This document shows, piece by piece, positions 16,358 to 25,689 of a DNA stretch of 64,000 nucleotides; the stretch's first letter is position 1, and each line of letters begins with the position of its first letter. Source of the DNA: Gemmatimonadota bacterium (GTDB lineage: Bacteria > Gemmatimonadota > Gemmatimonadetes > Gemmatimonadales > Gemmatimonadaceae); contig JAJPIM010000024.1 of assembly GCA_021324775.1 (NCBI GenBank), forward strand, positions 124,001 to 188,000, written 5' to 3'. Under the pieces are notes generated by a model that had not been told where the DNA came from, ran no database searches, and worked only from the letters and a program-made list of their open reading frames with translations. The position numbers were made by a program, and so were the translations under genes.

Positions 16358-17730
16358 AGGATGTTGCCGGGCGCGAGGAGCGCGGAGGGGTCCAGCGCGT
16401 GCTTGAGTGCCCGCATGACATCGAGTTGGACGGGACTGAGTTGGAGCGGCAGCCACCGGCGCTTCAGCTTGCCGATCCCGTGCTCGGCGGCAATCGTGCC
16501 GCCGATCGACACGACATGGCGCAGCGTGCGGCCGACGATCTGTTCCGTACGATCGAGCTCCATCGCATCGCACGCGATGTAATTCTGATGCGGGTGGCCA
16601 TTGCCCGCATGTCCATAGGTGACGGCCGGACCGAGTCCCGCCTCCTCGGCGATCGCGCGGACCGCCGCGAGCGCGGCCGGCAGTGACCGATATGGCACGG
16701 CCCAATCCGTCGACACCTTCCGGCCGCCCGCCGCGCGCGCCTGTGCGCCGCGCTCGTTCATCGTCGCGGGGACCATATGCCGCATCGCGCGCGCGCGCGC
16801 CAGCGACGCGTCGCCCTCGAACACCTGAATGTCGTCGGTGAGCGCTGCCCGCGTTTCGGACAGCGCGAGCCACCCATCCAGAACCCCATCCCGTGTCTCG
16901 CCGTCCCGCACGACCTGTTCGGTGTAGACCAGACACCTGTTGCCGCCGGCAGCCGCGAGCCCGCGGTCCGAGCCTTCCGCGATTGCCGCGGCCGCGGCGT
17001 CGAAATATTCGATGCAGCGCGGCGCCAGCGAGGCCGTCTCGCGGGCCGCCGCGACGAACTCGAGCGCCGCGCACTCGGTAGCGAACGGCACCGCGAGCCC
17101 GATCACCGCCGTGGGGCGGGGTACGAGGGCCAGTTCCGCCTCGAGAACGATACCCAGCGTGCCCTCGCTGCCAATGAACCAATCCACCTGGTCCTGCGCC
17201 AGCGGATAGCCGGCTGTGTTCTTCTCGACGGCGTCCCGGCGTACCGCGAGCACGCGCCCATCGGCGAGCGCGACGCGAAGGCCCCGCACGTGACGGCGGG
17301 TCGGTCCGTACCACAATGTCCGGGGCCCGGATGCATTGCAGGCGATCGCGCCGCCGACCGTAGACTCCGCTTCGCTCGTCGGATCAGGCGCCCACGCCAG
17401 CCCAAACTCCGCGGCGGCGCGCTTGACATCGGATACGAGTGCGCCACACTGCACGCGCGCGGTCCGCGTCGCGCGGTCGATGTCCAGGATGCGATCGTAC
17501 CCGCGCATCGACAGCAACACGCCGCGATCCGTGATCGACGCGCCGGTCGTACTACTCTGCGCGCCAGCGACCGTCACGGCAAGCCGCTCAGCCGTCGCAT
17601 GTCGCAGGACCTCGACCACGTCCGGCTCCTCCAGGGGACGCGCGACCGCATCCGGGACCATGCGCAGTCCGGACGCATCCGCCTCGAACGCCCGCCGAAC
17701 CTCGAGGTCGGCCGTGATCGTGCCGCGCAC
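16354..17730 (-). CDS. FAD-linked D-2-hydroxyacid dehydrogenase (D-2-hydroxyglutarate or glycolate type)
   Basis: 458 residues of the GlcD/D2HGDH/DLD family: an FAD-binding PCMH domain (VTVAGAQSSTTGASI, DPTSEAESTVGGAIACNASG, YPLAQDQVDWFIGSEGTLGI) followed by a C-terminal substrate domain. The usual metal-site motif GHxGDGNxHxN is altered to GHAGNGHPHQN; the later AAEHGIGKLK motif is intact. It lies between serA and serB. In Pseudomonas, a D2HGDH re-oxidises the D-2-hydroxyglutarate that SerA makes by reducing 2-oxoglutarate; that role is inferred. GTG at 17730 chosen, 7 nt after serA. Confidence 0.85.
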   Translation of the reverse strand: MRGTITADLEVRRAFEADASGLRMVPDAVARPLEEPDVVEVLRHATAERLAVTVAGAQSSTTGASITDRGVLLSMRGYDRILDIDRATRTARVQCGALVSDVKRAAAEFGLAWAPDPTSEAESTVGGAIACNASGPRTLWYGPTRRHVRGLRVALADGRVLAVRRDAVEKNTAGYPLAQDQVDWFIGSEGTLGIVLEAELALVPRPTAVIGLAVPFATECAALEFVAAARETASLAPRCIEYFDAAAAAIAEGSDRGLAAAGGNRCLVYTEQVVRDGETRDGVLDGWLALSETRAALTDDIQVFEGDASLARARAMRHMVPATMNERGAQARAAGGRKVSTDWAVPYRSLPAALAAVRAIAEEAGLGPAVTYGHAGNGHPHQNYIACDAMELDRTEQIVGRTLRHVVSIGGTIAAEHGIGKLKRRWLPLQLSPVQLDVMRALKHALDPSALLAPGNIL

Positions 17731-17737
17731 GGCCCGT

Positions 17738-19372
17738 TTATTCCGTCGGGAGTGGTACGACCGTCGCGGAGTGCACGTCGGGCAGCGCGAGCAAGGCGTG
17801 GCGTACGTCGTCGCCGACAGTGCCGTCGACGGCCACCGCCGCCAGCGCTTCACCCCCCTGCGCTAACCGAGCCTGGTGATACTCGGCGATGTTGACGCCC
17901 GCCGCTCCCAGCACGGTCCCGACCCGTCCGATCACGCCCGGGACGTCGCGGTTGGCGAGAATCAGCAATGTGCCGCGTGGATGGATGTCCACGTCGAATG
18001 CGCCGATGCCCGTGATTCGCGGCGAGACGGTGGCGGGGTGGGCGAGGCCCGACACCGTGACCTCCTGGCCGCCGCCCGTCAGCCGCACACCGAGCGAGTA
18101 GGCGGCGGCCCCCTGCTCCAGCGCCGGGGGCTCGGCGGCGCCCTCGGTGGTCGAGAGCGCGATGCCGCGCGCGGCGGCGAGCGCACGGGCATTGATCAGA
18201 TTGAGGCGCTCGTGCGCCAGGACAGGCGCCAGAACGCCCAGCGCAGCCGCCGCCAACAGCGCATCGCTGACCCCCGACAGCGCCTCGCCGGAACTCACGT
18301 CGATCCGGTCGATGGCGCGTGCCCCGCGGGTGGCCAGGAGCGCACGGCCGACCGCCGCCAGTTGGCGCGCCAGCATGAGCGCGGGCCGCACATCGCCTCC
18401 GCGCCCGTCGTCCGCGGGCGCCGCGTTGATGGATCGCGACAGCTCGCCTCGCAACAATGCGTCCCTGACCGCGCGGCATACGTCCACCGCGACCGACCGC
18501 TGTGCTTCGACGGTGGACGCGCCGATATGCGGCATGAGCACGAGATGCGGCGCCGACCGCAGGACGTGTCCCACGCTCAATGGCTCCGTGGTGTAGACGT
18601 CCAGCGCCGCCCCGGCCAGATGTCCCCGGCGCAGTGCCTCCGCGAGCGCTCGCTCATCCACGATGCCGCCACGCGCCAGATTTGCGACGATCGCGCCGGG
18701 CGCGAGCCTGCCAAGCTCGCGCGCGCCGATCATCCCGCGCGTCTCGTCCGTGAGCGGGGTGTGCACCGTGAGGACCATCGACTGGCTGAGCAGCTCATCG
18801 AGTGTCGCGGCACGGCGCACCCGCAGCGCGTGGAAGCGGGCATCGCCGGCATATGGATCGTACGCAATCACCGGCATCGCGAAGGCGTGCGCTCGCGCCG
18901 CGATCTCACCGCCGATCCGTCCCAGTCCCACGATCCCGAGCGTGCGCCCGCGAAGTTCGCTCCCCATGAGCGCCGGCCGGTCCCATGCACCCTCGTGCAT
19001 CGATTGGTCGGCCTGCGGGATGTGCCGCACCAGGCCGAGCATCGCACCGAAGAACAACTCGGCGACGGCCACCGAGTTGCCGGCCGGCGCGTTGATGACC
19101 GCGATCCCCAGCTCCGTGGCGAGATCGACCGCGATGTTGTCGACGCCCACGCCGGCCCGGCCCACGACCGCAAGCCGCGGCGCCGCTCGGAGCAGCTCCG
19201 CAGAGATCCGCGTGGCGCTCCGGCCGACCAGTGCATCATAGACGCCGATCCGCGCGAGCAGCTCGTCTCGTGGGAGCGTGGGCACCTCGTCGACCGCGAG
19301 ATCCGGCTCCGCGGCCAGGAGGGCGACCCCTTCGGCGTCGATGTCGTCGGTTACGAGAACGCGGTAAGGCAC
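17738..19372 (-). CDS. serA: D-3-phosphoglycerate dehydrogenase
   Basis: 544-residue long-form SerA, first enzyme of serine synthesis. The catalytic and NAD domains show VGRAGVGVDNIAVDLAT, RGRTLGIVGLGRIGGEIAAR and LARGGIVDERALAEAL, with the catalytic His in LVLMPHIGAST. An intervening domain follows, and the C-terminal ACT domain reads HPRGTLLILANRDVPGVIGR; this gives serine feedback control in the family. GTG start. First gene of serA - FAD enzyme - serB - aminotransferase. Confidence 0.96.
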   Translation of the reverse strand: MPYRVLVTDDIDAEGVALLAAEPDLAVDEVPTLPRDELLARIGVYDALVGRSATRISAELLRAAPRLAVVGRAGVGVDNIAVDLATELGIAVINAPAGNSVAVAELFFGAMLGLVRHIPQADQSMHEGAWDRPALMGSELRGRTLGIVGLGRIGGEIAARAHAFAMPVIAYDPYAGDARFHALRVRRAATLDELLSQSMVLTVHTPLTDETRGMIGARELGRLAPGAIVANLARGGIVDERALAEALRRGHLAGAALDVYTTEPLSVGHVLRSAPHLVLMPHIGASTVEAQRSVAVDVCRAVRDALLRGELSRSINAAPADDGRGGDVRPALMLARQLAAVGRALLATRGARAIDRIDVSSGEALSGVSDALLAAAALGVLAPVLAHERLNLINARALAAARGIALSTTEGAAEPPALEQGAAAYSLGVRLTGGGQEVTVSGLAHPATVSPRITGIGAFDVDIHPRGTLLILANRDVPGVIGRVGTVLGAAGVNIAEYHQARLAQGGEALAAVAVDGTVGDDVRHALLALPDVHSATVVPLPTE

Positions 19373-19533
19373 GAGAATGATCCTGTCAGGGTCGGGGAAG
19401 CTGCGGCTGAGGCGCGCGCGGCACTGGCACGTCGCCCCGCATGCGTACTGCTCGATGCACGTTCACCCGCCGGGGCCCCGGACGCAAGCGGCGGCGTGAT
19501 GCGCCGGTCCCGCCTGTTCCCGAGCTGGATCGT

Positions 19534-21228
19534 CTACCGGTCCATCGCCTGAAACACGGCGGTGCCGCCGATATAGGTCGCCAGCACCCGCGTTCGCAAA
19601 ATGTCGGACGCGGGGATGGTCATGATGTCGCGATCGAGGACCACGAAGTCGGCATACTTGCCGGCGGTCAATGTTCCCAGATCATGCTCCTGGAAACCGG
19701 CATACGCGGGCCAGAGTGTCATCGACCGCAAGGCTTCGTCGCGGGTCATGCACTGCTCGGGATGCCAGCCCCCCACCGGCCAGTCCCGTTCGTCCTGCCG
19801 CGTCACGGCCGCATGAAACGAGTAGAGCGGGTTGACCCGCTCCACGGGCATGTCGCTCCCGTTCGGTATGATCACTCCGGTGGTGAGCAGCGACCGCCAT
19901 GCATACGCTCCGAGAATCCTGCTGGGGCCGAGTCTGTCCGCCGCCCAGTACATGTCGCTCGTTGCATGCACCGCCTGCATGCTCGGAATCACACCCAGTT
20001 GGGCGAATCGCGGGATGTCGAGCCAATTCAGGATCTGGGCATGCTCGATGCGGAACCGATGGTCGGCAGTCGGCACCGCCCGGAGAGCCGCCTCGTAGGC
20101 ATCGAGCGCGATTCTGTTGCCGCGGTCTCCGATCGCGTGGGTCGCCACCTGGAAGCCCGCTTTGAGCGCGCGGATCGAGACGTCGCGCAGGTGCTCCGGC
20201 GTCGACACCAGCAGCCCGGTGTTTCCCGGGTCGTCGCTGTAAGGGGAGAGCAACGCCGCGCCACGCGAGCCGAGCGCACCGTCGGCGTAGAGTTTCACGG
20301 CACGAATCCAGAGATGGCCGTCATATAACGCGTTCTGTGGACCCTTGGCGAAGTATTCGGCCTCCGTGGCGCTGTCGTCGCTGATCATCAGATAGTCGCG
20401 AAGCGTCAACCGCCCCTCGCGCGCGAGGCGCTCGTACACCCCGATCGCCTGGCGCCTGACTCCGGGATCGTCGATGCCGGTCAGCCCCCACCGGTTGAGA
20501 TCCGCCACGGCGGCGAGAATCGCCGCTTCCAGGTCCGCGTCGGTTGGCGCAGGCACCGCGCGGGCGACGAGCATCTCCGCGTTGTCGACGAACACGCCGG
20601 TCGGGTTACCGGCTGCATCGCGGAGCACCCGGCCGCCGGCCGGATCGCGAGTGTCGCGCGTCACACCGGCCAGTTGCATCGCGCGTGCGTTGGCCAGCAT
20701 CGCGTGACCATCCACACGGTCCAGCAGCACCGGATGGCCGGGGACCGCGGCCGATAACGCCTGGTGCGTCGGAAACCGCTGGCCTGGCCAGCGGTTCTGA
20801 TCCCATCCCCAGCCGCGGATCCACGTTCCGGGCGGTGTGACGCGTGCCCTCTCGGCGACGCGCGCGATGACTTCGTCGTACGTTGCCGTCCCCGACAGAT
20901 CCACTTGCCGGAGCGTTTGTCCCACGTCCAGCAGATGCGCGTGCGCGTCCACCATGCCAGGGATGACCGTCGACCCGTGTACATCCACCACACGGGTCGA
21001 CGGTCCGCGCAGGACCTGCGCTTCGCTCGCCGACCCGACGAAGACGAGGCGGCTGCCGCGGACCGCCAGCGCCTCGGCCATCGGATGCGCGGGATCGACC
21101 GTGTAGATCCGGGCCCCCGTGACGATGAGATCGGCGGGAAGCGGCGACTGCCCGCTCGCAGCGGACGCGCACATCGCGCCCGCGACGATGAGCCACGCAC
21201 GCCTGTACGGCGGCGGGTTCATGCGCAT
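19534..21228 (-). CDS. Secreted YtcJ-type amidohydrolase
   Basis: 564-residue amidohydrolase-superfamily protein with a signal peptide (AWLIVAGAMCASAASGQ), so probably periplasmic. The metal-binding strand-1 motif is IPGMVDAHAHLLDVG; EHAQILNWLDI and GSDMPVERVNPLYS are later YtcJ-type blocks, with the C-terminal DLGTLTAGKYADFVVLDRD typical of these enzymes. Substrate not predictable (N-acyl or imide/cyclic amide). AGGAG stands 8 nt before the ATG, and the start is 9 nt after rsgA, so it is the last gene of that unit. Confidence 0.9.
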   Translation of the reverse strand: MRMNPPPYRRAWLIVAGAMCASAASGQSPLPADLIVTGARIYTVDPAHPMAEALAVRGSRLVFVGSASEAQVLRGPSTRVVDVHGSTVIPGMVDAHAHLLDVGQTLRQVDLSGTATYDEVIARVAERARVTPPGTWIRGWGWDQNRWPGQRFPTHQALSAAVPGHPVLLDRVDGHAMLANARAMQLAGVTRDTRDPAGGRVLRDAAGNPTGVFVDNAEMLVARAVPAPTDADLEAAILAAVADLNRWGLTGIDDPGVRRQAIGVYERLAREGRLTLRDYLMISDDSATEAEYFAKGPQNALYDGHLWIRAVKLYADGALGSRGAALLSPYSDDPGNTGLLVSTPEHLRDVSIRALKAGFQVATHAIGDRGNRIALDAYEAALRAVPTADHRFRIEHAQILNWLDIPRFAQLGVIPSMQAVHATSDMYWAADRLGPSRILGAYAWRSLLTTGVIIPNGSDMPVERVNPLYSFHAAVTRQDERDWPVGGWHPEQCMTRDEALRSMTLWPAYAGFQEHDLGTLTAGKYADFVVLDRDIMTIPASDILRTRVLATYIGGTAVFQAMDR

Positions 21229-21237
21229 GGATGACTC

Positions 21238-22170
21238 CTAGCTGTCATGAGTGAGTTCCGAGTACAGCCTGGCATAACTCTCGTATCGTGCCGCACTGAC
21301 CTCGCCACGCTCCACGGCATCGCGGACGGCGCAACCGGGTTCGACACGGTGGGAACAATCGGCGAACCGGCAGCGCTCGCGCCACGGGCGAAACTCCGGG
21401 AAGCACATGGCGAGGACTCCGGGCGTGAGCCCCCAGAATCCGACTTCGCGAAGGCCTGGCGTGTCAGCGACGAATCCGCCGCCGGGAAGCGGGTGCAACC
21501 ACGCACCGACCGTCGTGTGCCGCCCCTTGTTCACGGCCTCACTGACCGCGCGCACGCGCAGATTGAGACCCGGATACAGCGCGTTGAGCAACGACGATTT
21601 TCCGACTCCGGATGGCCCGCTCACCGCCGACGTCCGGCCGGCCAGCGACTCGCGCAGCTCCGGCAATCCCTCGCCCGTCCGCACACTCGCAAAGTGCACC
21701 ACATAGCCGGCTCGCGGATAATCGGCGAACCGCGCCCGCGCCGCTTCCAGCTCCACCAGGTCGATCTTGTTCACCAGGATCTGGGCATCCAGCTCGTTGG
21801 CCTCGGCCACCACCAGAAACCGGTCGAGCATGCGCACGTGCGGCTCGGGCTGCGCGGCGGCGAATACAACGATGACCTGATCGACGTTGGCCGCCACCAC
21901 GCGTTCTCCGTGGCCGCCGCCCGGCGCGCGCCTGGCCAGCACCGATCGGCGCGGCATGATCTCGGAGATTGCCCAGGTGCCGTCCTGGCCCGGGGGCTCG
22001 AGGACGACCTCGTCGCCCACCGCCAGCTTGATGTGCGCCGCCTGTTTGAGGCGGCCCCGCAACGCGGCCTCCCGCGTCTCGCCTCCCGTCGTGCGCACGA
22101 CCCACACACCGCCCGTGCCGCGCAGCACCACGCCGCGCTCGGCCGGCATCTCGCCGGCGTCAACCGTCAT
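21238..22170 (-). CDS. rsgA: Ribosome small-subunit-dependent GTPase A
   Basis: 310-residue circularly permuted GTPase that checks late 30S maturation. An N-terminal OB fold precedes the permuted G motifs: LVNKIDLV (G4) comes before the P-loop GPSGVGKSSLLNAL (G1) and VADTPGLREVGFW (G3). The C-terminal zinc site is CFPEFRPWRERCRFADCSH plus GCAV. Encoded between a proline dehydrogenase/hypothetical pair and an amidohydrolase with short gaps, an unusual setting for a ribosome-assembly factor. Confidence 0.96.
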   Translation of the reverse strand: MTVDAGEMPAERGVVLRGTGGVWVVRTTGGETREAALRGRLKQAAHIKLAVGDEVVLEPPGQDGTWAISEIMPRRSVLARRAPGGGHGERVVAANVDQVIVVFAAAQPEPHVRMLDRFLVVAEANELDAQILVNKIDLVELEAARARFADYPRAGYVVHFASVRTGEGLPELRESLAGRTSAVSGPSGVGKSSLLNALYPGLNLRVRAVSEAVNKGRHTTVGAWLHPLPGGGFVADTPGLREVGFWGLTPGVLAMCFPEFRPWRERCRFADCSHRVEPGCAVRDAVERGEVSAARYESYARLYSELTHDS

Positions 22171-22185
22171 GCGCGGCTGGCACGC

Positions 22186-22533
22186 TCACCCGCTCTGCCC
22201 GGCCCGCACCAGCGCGTCCAGCACCCGCTTCGCCTCTCGCAGCGACAGGCGGCCTGCCGCGGCGCGCGCCTCTGCTTCGGTCGATCCCCGCACGAGGTAG
22301 CCCGACTCGACGTGCCCCTCGAGCGCCGGCGCGCCGGCACTCCAGCGGACGAAGAAGAGATAGGCGGCCCACGGCGACTCGGGGTCCTCGGTCGCATCGA
22401 CCAGGATGTCGGCGCTGTACGACGCGCCATCCGGCCCCTCGAACGCCGGCGGGCGCGAATGTACCGCGGCGTAGCCGCCGACGGTCGACTCATCGCCGCG
22501 CGCGTAGTCCGGTGGAAGATGCTGCCCGATCAC
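22186..22533 (-). CDS. Conserved-looking hypothetical protein
   Basis: 115 residues, no family recognised. The middle has an alternating strand pattern (GYAAVHSRPPAFEGPDGASY, AAYLFFVRWSAGAPALEGHV, ESGYLVRG) that looks like a small beta sandwich or barrel; the C-terminus is a helix (EAKRVLDALVRAG). Cytoplasmic, no cysteines. The GTG start overlaps the proline dehydrogenase stop by GTGA and rsgA starts 15 nt later, so it is a true operon member. Confidence 0.7.
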   Translation of the reverse strand: MIGQHLPPDYARGDESTVGGYAAVHSRPPAFEGPDGASYSADILVDATEDPESPWAAYLFFVRWSAGAPALEGHVESGYLVRGSTEAEARAAAGRLSLREAKRVLDALVRAGQSG

Positions 22534-23468
22534 CGCTTGCGGCCCCGCACCGCTTCCCGGAGGACGCTGCCGGCAATGAATGCCACGTTGGCGGGACGCT
22601 CGGCGAGGCGGCGCATTAGATACGGATACCACTGCGTGCCGAACGGCACGTATACGCGCACCCGGAACCCCTCGCGTACCAACGACTCCTGCAGGTCCCG
22701 CCGGATGCCGTACAGCATCTGGAACTCGAAACGGGACGGATCGATGGACGCCGAGCGTGCGAAACGTTTGGCATCCGCGATCAGGGCCTCGTCGTGTGTG
22801 GCGAGTCCCGGATACCGCCCCTCCTGCATGAGCCGGTGCATGCACCGGGCATAATTCGCATCGACGTCGCGCTTGTCGGGAAACGCCACCGACGGCGACT
22901 CCTGGTACGCGCCCTTGCACAGCCGCACGCGGCATCGCGCCTGCACGGCGCGCTCGACGTCGGCGGCCGTCCGGCGCAGATAACTCTGGAGCACGATACC
23001 GACGTACTCCGGATAGGTGGGATAGAACCGTTCGTAGAACAGGCGCAGCGTGCGGTCCGCGTACGCACTCGACTCCATGTCCAGCCGGACGAACGTGCGG
23101 TAGTCACGTGCCTGGGCGAGAATGTCGTGCATGATCGTGACGCACAGCTCCTCGGAAATATCGAGACCCATGGCCGTGAGCTTCACCGAGACGTTGGCGT
23201 CGATCCCGCGCTCATGGATCCGGTCGAGCATCCGCTGATACTCCTGCCCCGCGGCCCGGGCCTCGGCCTCGGAGTGCACGCTCTCACCGAGCAGATCGAG
23301 CGACGCCGTGATGCCTTTCGCGTTGAGACCCGCGACCGAGTCGAGCACCTGCTCGAGTGACTCGCCGGCCACGAAGCGTTCGGCGAATTTCTTCGCGATG
23401 CGGTTGTGCCGGACGAAGTGAAAGACCTGCGGCTGGGATGACAGGTAGAGGAGGGCTTGTCTGAGCAT
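22530..23468 (-). CDS. Proline dehydrogenase (monofunctional)
   Basis: 312-residue FAD-dependent proline dehydrogenase with a TIM-barrel catalytic core, oxidising proline to pyrroline-5-carboxylate. Motifs: VSVKLTAMGLDISEE, FVRLDMESS, RLCKGAYQE, ATHDEALI, FEFQMLYGIRRDLQ and the signature YVPFGTQWYPYLMRRLAERP, whose arginines bind the substrate carboxylate. No PutA-type P5C dehydrogenase domain is attached or nearby. It follows the FadB-type gene by 18 bp. Confidence 0.95.
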   Translation of the reverse strand: MLRQALLYLSSQPQVFHFVRHNRIAKKFAERFVAGESLEQVLDSVAGLNAKGITASLDLLGESVHSEAEARAAGQEYQRMLDRIHERGIDANVSVKLTAMGLDISEELCVTIMHDILAQARDYRTFVRLDMESSAYADRTLRLFYERFYPTYPEYVGIVLQSYLRRTAADVERAVQARCRVRLCKGAYQESPSVAFPDKRDVDANYARCMHRLMQEGRYPGLATHDEALIADAKRFARSASIDPSRFEFQMLYGIRRDLQESLVREGFRVRVYVPFGTQWYPYLMRRLAERPANVAFIAGSVLREAVRGRKR

Positions 23469-23486
23469 GGATGGGAAACGTGACGA

Positions 23487-25655
23487 CTACGGCGAGTCCG
23501 GATAGAAGCGCTCTCGCTTGCGCGACATATCGAGGAGCAGGTTGGCGGGTTCGAAGCGCGGGGGAAAGCGGTCGTTGAGCTCCTCCAACTGCTGGACGAC
23601 CGCCTCGGCACCCAGCGTATCGATATAACGGAACGGACCTCCGCGAAACGGCGGGAAGGCGATGCCGAAGACGGCCCCAACATCGCCGTCCTGCGGAGAG
23701 CGCAACACGCCTTCCTCGAGGCATCGGGCCGCTTCGTTGATCATGGCGAGGACTGCCCGCCGCTGGATCTCCGCGTCGCTCATGAGGCTCCGCTGCGCGC
23801 CGGCCGAGAGTAGTCCATAAATGGTCGGGTCCACTCCCTGTTTCTTGCCCGCCTGATCGTAGAGGTAGAAACCCTTCCGCCCTTTCCGCCCGTATCGCCC
23901 CGCCGCTACGACGCGCTGCAGGGACGCCGCCGGCGCCATGCGGGCGCCATAGGCATCGGCGATGATCTCGCCGGACTTCCCCGCCACATCGATGCCGACT
24001 TCATCGACGAGCGTGATCGGACCGACCGGGAACCCGAACGCCACCAGCGCCCGATCGATCGCGTCGACCGCCGCCCCTTCGTCCAGCATCTTCGCCGCTT
24101 CGTTGATGTAGGGCGCGAGCACGCGGTTGGCGTAAAATCCGGGGCTGTCGCGCACGATGATGACCGTCTTGCCGAGCCGCTTCCCGAACGCCACCACGGT
24201 CGTGACGACCTGGGGATCGGTCTCGGGCGTGACGATCACCTCCAGCAGCGGCATCTTGTGCACGGGGGAGAAGAAGTGCATCCCCAGCACGCGTTCCGGA
24301 CGCGACGATGCCGTCGCGATCCGCGCGATCGGAATCGTGCTCGTGTTCGACGCGACGATCGCGTCCGGCGGCAACAGCGGCTCGACTGCGGCCAGCACCG
24401 ACCGCTTGACCTCGAGATCTTCGAAGACCGCCTCGATGACGAGCTGCACGCTGGCGAATCCCGTGTAGTCCACGGTGCCGGATACGAGGAGCATTTGATC
24501 GTCGAACTCCGCGCGCGTGATCTGTCGCGATGCGAGACGGTCCTGCAGGACGTCCCGCACCGCGGCGAGTCCCTTCAGCACCCGCGTGTGATCGGTGTCC
24601 TTGAATCGCACTGACACGCCGCGCTGCGCGGCGATCGCGGCGATCCCCGCTCCCATGAAACCCGTTCCGAGGATGCCGATCTTGCTCACCGGCAGCGGCG
24701 GCGGCCCTGGAGGTTCGACGCCGGGATCCTTCTTCAGGGCGTTGGTCGCGAAGAACAGGAAGATCAGCTGCTTCGCGACATCACTCGCCGCCGCGATGCC
24801 GAAGAGACGGGCCTCCGCCTCCAATCCCCGCGTGCGGCCCTGGAGGTAACCGGTGCGGATCGCATCGATCGCGGCCAGAGGCGCAGGATAGTGCCCGTGC
24901 GTGCGGGCCAGCGTTTGCTCGCGAGCCTGCCGGAATACCACCGCGCGCCCGAGAGCGTTGTGGTCCAGCAGCAGCCGCTGGGTGCTCCCGCCCCGCGCAC
25001 GCGCGCCCGGTCGCGGCTGGCGCAGCCGGTCGCGCCCGCCGGCTTCCACCAGCTCGCGCGCGCGCCGCACCGCGATATCCCGCAGGATGGCCGGATGGAC
25101 CATTTCGTCCACCAGTCCGGTCTGCAGTGCCTTCCTCGCCCGCACGTTCTTGCCGGTGAGGATCATGTCGAGCGCCGCCCGGAGTCCCACGAGCCGAGGC
25201 AGCCGATGCGTTCCGCCCGCGCCCGGAATCAGGCCGAGCTGCACTTCGGGCAATGCGAGAACGGTCTTGGGACTCTCGGTGGCGATGCGATACGCACAGG
25301 CCAGCGCGAGCTCGAGGCCTCCACCCAGGCACGCGCCGTGGATCGCCGCCACGATCGGCGTCCGCATCTTCTCCACCCGATCCATCAGTTCCTGGCCCAT
25401 CCGGCTCAACCGCTCGGCCTCGGCGGCGCCCGGGAGTTCCACCAGCTCCTCCACATCTGCGCCCGCGATCCACCCGTCCGCTTTCCCGCTGAGCAGCACC
25501 GCGGCGCGGATGCCCTGATCGCGATCCAGCCGGTCGAGCAGCGCGACGACCTCGTCCCGCACCGGGCGCGTGAACGTGTTGACCGTCGCGCCAGGAACGT
25601 CGAGCGTGACCAACGCGATTTCATCGCGGACATCGACGGTGAGTGCGGCACTCAT
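23487..25655 (-). CDS. fadB: Multifunctional enoyl-CoA hydratase / 3-hydroxyacyl-CoA dehydrogenase
   Basis: 722-residue FadB/FadJ-type protein of fatty-acid beta-oxidation. The N-terminal crotonase domain has ACLGGGLELALACAYRIA and LPEVQLGLIPGAGGTHRLPR with both catalytic glutamates. The NAD domain starts ILGTGFMGAGIAAIAA (about residue 330); the dehydrogenase His is in LGMHFFSPVHKMPLLEVI. A second 3HCDH-C repeat closes the protein with GIAFPPFRGGPFRYIDTLG. It follows the thiolase by 34 bp: together they form the trifunctional pair. Confidence 0.95.
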   Translation of the reverse strand: MSAALTVDVRDEIALVTLDVPGATVNTFTRPVRDEVVALLDRLDRDQGIRAAVLLSGKADGWIAGADVEELVELPGAAEAERLSRMGQELMDRVEKMRTPIVAAIHGACLGGGLELALACAYRIATESPKTVLALPEVQLGLIPGAGGTHRLPRLVGLRAALDMILTGKNVRARKALQTGLVDEMVHPAILRDIAVRRARELVEAGGRDRLRQPRPGARARGGSTQRLLLDHNALGRAVVFRQAREQTLARTHGHYPAPLAAIDAIRTGYLQGRTRGLEAEARLFGIAAASDVAKQLIFLFFATNALKKDPGVEPPGPPPLPVSKIGILGTGFMGAGIAAIAAQRGVSVRFKDTDHTRVLKGLAAVRDVLQDRLASRQITRAEFDDQMLLVSGTVDYTGFASVQLVIEAVFEDLEVKRSVLAAVEPLLPPDAIVASNTSTIPIARIATASSRPERVLGMHFFSPVHKMPLLEVIVTPETDPQVVTTVVAFGKRLGKTVIIVRDSPGFYANRVLAPYINEAAKMLDEGAAVDAIDRALVAFGFPVGPITLVDEVGIDVAGKSGEIIADAYGARMAPAASLQRVVAAGRYGRKGRKGFYLYDQAGKKQGVDPTIYGLLSAGAQRSLMSDAEIQRRAVLAMINEAARCLEEGVLRSPQDGDVGAVFGIAFPPFRGGPFRYIDTLGAEAVVQQLEELNDRFPPRFEPANLLLDMSRKRERFYPDSP

Positions 25656-25689
25656 ACGGCAGGGCCCAGGGCGCGGTGCATGGCGGCCC

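Noticed and set aside
17876-19552. A 558-codon frame opposite serA
   Set aside because: Same GC-driven shadow effect; serA motifs are complete on the other strand.
21247-22854. A 535-codon plus-strand frame across rsgA and neighbours
   Set aside because: Crosses three well-supported genes on the other strand; composition is Arg/His-rich as in shadow frames.
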